NCBI RefSeq assembly: GCF_003123745.1
Contig: NZ_QETB01000001.1
Coordinates: 930,001-994,000, forward strand
Length of the DNA stretch: 64,000 nucleotides
DNA from: Ancrocorticia populi
GTDB lineage: Bacteria; Actinomycetota; Actinomycetes; Actinomycetales; Actinomycetaceae
Direction: 5' to 3'
Under the pieces are notes generated by a model. It did no database searches. It was not told where the DNA came from and worked only from the letters and a program-made list of their open reading frames with translations. Below, one piece after another: positions 62,008 to 64,000 of this stretch. The position numbers were made by a program, and so were the translations under genes. Every line of letters begins with the position of its first letter. The first letter of the stretch is position 1.

Positions 62008-62841
62008 GTGGATCCAAAACTCACTCGCACCGCACTCGATCCTGTCCTGTGGCAGGAGCGTAGCGTCTCTACCGCCTACCGTTTGCTGTGCGGTCTTGGC
62101 CAAGCGGAGTTGGTGTCCTACCATGCGAGCCCAATGTTCACCTTGACTGCGGTTGCCCACGGAGTGACACGTAGCGGCGATCTTGTTGTGGCCGTTTCGG
62201 CGAACGATCCGGCGCTTGGTGATGAGTTGCCCACGGATATTCGCCTATCAATCGATAAGCAGGCGCCGCGGCTCGATGTACATATCGTTGCGTCTTCGGC
62301 TCATCTGCTCGGGCAAGCTCGGTGGCTGGAAACTGCAGAGAAGGCTCTCGTTATTCCCGAGCTTCCCCAACGCGTGGCTATGCTTGCCGAAAGTGGATAT
62401 CTTGCGGTCATTACCTACGATCGCGTCCTGCTCCACGACGTTTGTGGCGTTACGCCCCTATGTGCGGATGTGATCCTTGATGAGCATGAGCGGTGTCAGC
62501 TGATCCAGGATGAGTCATTCTTCTGTGAGTTAGAACCAGACCTTTTCGTGTACCCCGAGCATGAGATATCCACTGTGGAAACCGTTAACAGCGAGCTGGA
62601 TCTGCAGGCGGTTTATGACGGCCTCATGCTAGGTGAGGTCACGGGAGCCTTCCTCGCCTGTCAAGAACTGCAAGACAGTTGCGAACATATTCTTGGAGCA
62701 ACGTGCCTCGATGTGGATCGCACGGGCATTACGCTCATGAGTATCGAGCGTGAGGGCGCCACAACTGCCTTCGTTCCGTTCAAACACCCTGTGTCCACTA
62801 GACCTGATGTGATTAGAGAAGTCCGGCAACTCGGTAAATAA
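62008..62841 (+). CDS. DUF2470-domain protein, probably iron-regulated
   Basis: 277 residues from GTG 62008 (TTGGAG upstream). The N-terminal two thirds have a split-barrel-like look (LTAVAHGVTRSGDLVVAVSA, LSIDKQAPRLDVHIVA). The C-terminal DUF2470 shows CLDVDRTGITLMSIEREGAT and FVPFKHPVSTRPDVIREVRQ. DUF2470 follows the flavin-reductase-like barrel in HugZ-type heme-degrading enzymes and related proteins. With the iron box, a role in heme or iron use is plausible. Heme-binding residues cannot be confirmed. Confidence 0.65.
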   Translation: MDPKLTRTALDPVLWQERSVSTAYRLLCGLGQAELVSYHASPMFTLTAVAHGVTRSGDLVVAVSANDPALGDELPTDIRLSIDKQAPRLDVHIVASSAHLLGQARWLETAEKALVIPELPQRVAMLAESGYLAVITYDRVLLHDVCGVTPLCADVILDEHERCQLIQDESFFCELEPDLFVYPEHEISTVETVNSELDLQAVYDGLMLGEVTGAFLACQELQDSCEHILGATCLDVDRTGITLMSIEREGATTAFVPFKHPVSTRPDVIREVRQLGK

Positions 62842-62844
62842 AAA

Positions 62845-62868
62845 TTGAGGGGTCTTCCGACCCCTCAA
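62845..62868 (-). terminator. Bidirectional terminator between convergent genes
   Basis: TTGAGGGGTC-TTCC-GACCCCTCAA, 10-bp perfect stem. On the minus strand it is followed by TTTTTATTT, so it mainly ends the DUF1540 transcript, and it may also serve the DUF2470 gene. Confidence 0.85.
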
Positions 62869-62890
62869 CCTTGCCCCTTGCGCGTAGTGC

Positions 62891-63169
62891 TTAGCGTGCT
62901 TCAAACGTGGTGCACAGGGCGGTGTCACCAGCGATTGCAACCTCACCTGCAGTGCAGAGAAGATCCTTGTTGTGAACGCATTCGAGGCGCTTGCATGCCC
63001 CGACGGTTCCTTGAGCGCCTTCCACGCCGCCGCGGGCATCGATCGTGGTGAAGGTTCCACATGCGGCCTTGTCGGCTCCGTCAACGGTGATGGCCAGTGC
63101 GTTGCAGCCACCGTGGTTAAAGGCGCATTCGGTTACTGTGCAAGAAGAAATAAGAGTTTGGGTTGCCAT
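62891..63169 (-). CDS. Small Cys-rich metal-binding protein (duplicated DUF1540)
   Basis: 92 residues with two copies of a four-Cys pattern: Cys10, 15, 22, 37 and Cys59, 64, 72, 86, the last of each set before a TF dipeptide (CGTF, CTTF). This is the DUF1540 arrangement. The start at 63169 has AAGGAG. A perfect iron-box core lies 72 bases upstream, so it may be an iron-repressed metal-handling protein. Family function unknown. Confidence 0.75.
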   Translation of the reverse strand: MATQTLISSCTVTECAFNHGGCNALAITVDGADKAACGTFTTIDARGGVEGAQGTVGACKRLECVHNKDLLCTAGEVAIAGDTALCTTFEAR

Positions 63170-63205
63170 GAGGGGCTCCTTAGAACGGCTAATTCGTTTA
63201 CACCA

Positions 63206-64000
63206 TCAAAGTAGCGAACAAGGTCCAAGGTCTTCAGATGGGTAAGGCTTACCAAACCGCGTCGTAGGGCCGATAAACTGTTGCAACTTCGCCGATTTGA
63301 CATTTATGCGCAATTTTGGTTGTAAATATCTATTCTCTGCCCAGAGCAGAGATAAGATAGCTGCGCCATAGCTAGCTATGGACGAAATTCTATGGCGGCA
63401 CATGATCGGCGAAGAATTGAGGCGTCTGGGCCAACCTTCACGCACGCTAATGACGTGGTCAATTAGCCCGTACTCCCGTGCCTCGACCGGTGTAAAAACG
63501 CGATCGTGATCCGTGTCGCGATGGAGCTTTTCTGCGCTCTGCCCAGTATGGCGAGAAAGGATCTGTTCAAGTTCCGCACGTATTCTGACGGCCTCGTCCG
63601 CCTGCAAGATGAGATCGGGGATGTTGGCGCGCCGCTCCTGATTGCTCGGCTGATGAAGGACTATCCGCGTGTGGAGTAGAGCCAGACGGTGCCCTGCGGT
63701 GCCTGAGCCGAGCAGGATGGCTCCCACGCCAACGGCCTGCCCAACGTACGTCGTGCAGATTCTAGGGCGGATGTAGCTCATCGTGTCGTAGATGGCGAGC
63801 ATGGCGCTCGGATCCCCGCCCTCACAGTTGATATAGAAGCTGATATCCGCGTCCGGACTGGAGGATTCGAGAAACAGCAATTGAGCAATGATACTGTTGG
63901 CCACCCCAAAATCGATGAATCCATACTCTTTGGCTTCGTCTGCCGAATACCAATGATCGTGCAGGGAATCCTCGAATACTCGCTCAAGGGGTTGCCCAGT
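63206..64000 (-). CDS. ClpP-like tandem fusion, catalytic Ser replaced, cut by window edge
   Basis: 264 residues are visible, and the frame is open at the right edge. Residues 1-30 (TGQPLERVFEDSLHDHWYSA then DEAKEYGFID) match the C-terminal end of a ClpP1. They pass without a stop into residues 33-180, a ClpP2-like body with ANSIIAQLLFLESS, YINCEGG, AIYDTMSYIR, GQAVGVGAILL, RIVLHQPS and RDTDHDRV. Gly91 replaces the nucleophilic Ser; His116 and Asp162 of the triad remain. About 45 residues of the usual ClpP2 N-terminus are missing. An 80-residue tail after residue 185 looks non-coding and holds an iron box. It is either a non-catalytic ClpP partner or a decaying gene. Confidence 0.75.
   Translation of the reverse strand, partial: TGQPLERVFEDSLHDHWYSADEAKEYGFIDFGVANSIIAQLLFLESSSPDADISFYINCEGGDPSAMLAIYDTMSYIRPRICTTYVGQAVGVGAILLGSGTAGHRLALLHTRIVLHQPSNQERRANIPDLILQADEAVRIRAELEQILSRHTGQSAEKLHRDTDHDRVFTPVEAREYGLIDHVISVREGWPRRLNSSPIMCRHRISSIASYGAAILSLLWAENRYLQPKLRINVKSAKLQQFIGPTTRFGKPYPSEDLGPCSLL
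63241..63253. promoter_or_regulatory. DtxR/IdeR-type iron box 4
   Basis: GGTAAGGCTTACC, a perfect match to the iron-box core GGTWAGSCTWACC and a perfect palindrome around a central base. It lies 72 bases upstream of the DUF1540 start and within the tail of the ClpP-like reading frame. Confidence 0.7.

Noticed and set aside
1-64000. CRISPR array, rRNA, intact insertion sequence or prophage
   Set aside because: No regularly spaced identical repeats, transposase or phage genes were found; dispersed repeats are irregular and short.

Overview
The window comes from an actinobacterium. High-GC coding, a pncB-clpS-DUF2017-murI-phosphodiesterase-rph-rdgB block laid out as in Mycobacterium, an AdnA/AdnB helicase-nuclease pair, DUF3107/DUF3039 proteins, a Tad pilus locus, DtxR/IdeR-type iron boxes and many apparently leaderless start codons all point that way. 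The lower mevalonate pathway, a small Tad cluster and respiratory nitrate reductase would suit the Actinomycetaceae, but I cannot name a genus. No rRNA, tRNA, CRISPR array or intact insertion sequence was seen; tmRNA (ssrA) is present.

Layout. 1-568: start of an aminopeptidase P gene, cut by the left edge. 718-4920: iron-box-preceded ferric-siderophore ABC importer (lipoprotein, two permeases, ATPase). 4944-8650: PHP phosphoesterase, MarC protein, DEAD RNA helicase, DUF3107. 8885-16449: adnA, adnB and a phosphotransferase-fold protein lacking a metal-binding Asp. 16575-20955: Tad pilus genes. 20979-26438: prfB, ftsE, ftsX, an M23 peptidoglycan hydrolase, smpB and ssrA, i.e. division-linked wall hydrolysis and ribosome rescue. 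26439-27545: small islet next to ssrA with a VapBC toxin-antitoxin pair, closed by a degenerate copy of the ssrA 3' end. 27647-31960: FucP-like permease coupled to an orphan sugar-binding lipoprotein, an Asp-box membrane protein and a DUF2249 protein.

32216-38054: a TctA-type transporter with a small membrane partner, then mvk-mvaD-pmk-fni in one tightly packed operon. These enzymes turn mevalonate into IPP/DMAPP; HMG-CoA synthase and reductase are not in the window. 38248-41170: unknown protein, an anion permease-like protein with a universal stress protein, and MoaB/Mog (molybdenum cofactor). 41386-49423: narK-narGHJI for nitrate import and respiration. 49420-54391: OatA-like acyltransferase, HU, DUF3039 and a DEAD helicase. 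54742-61884: DUF222-HNH protein and the pncB-to-rdgB block. 62008-64000: a DUF2470 protein and a Cys-rich DUF1540-like protein, each behind an iron box, and at the right edge a ClpP-like chain in which the end of one ClpP runs in frame into a second ClpP lacking its catalytic Ser.

The most unusual signals are: the fused, Ser-less ClpP; a dispersed repeat family with CGACGACGACG ends scattered between genes and at least once inside a gene; the ssrA-bordered VapBC islet; the transporter joined to an incomplete mevalonate pathway; and the strict TANNNT-6 nt-start-codon spacing that suggests widespread leaderless translation.
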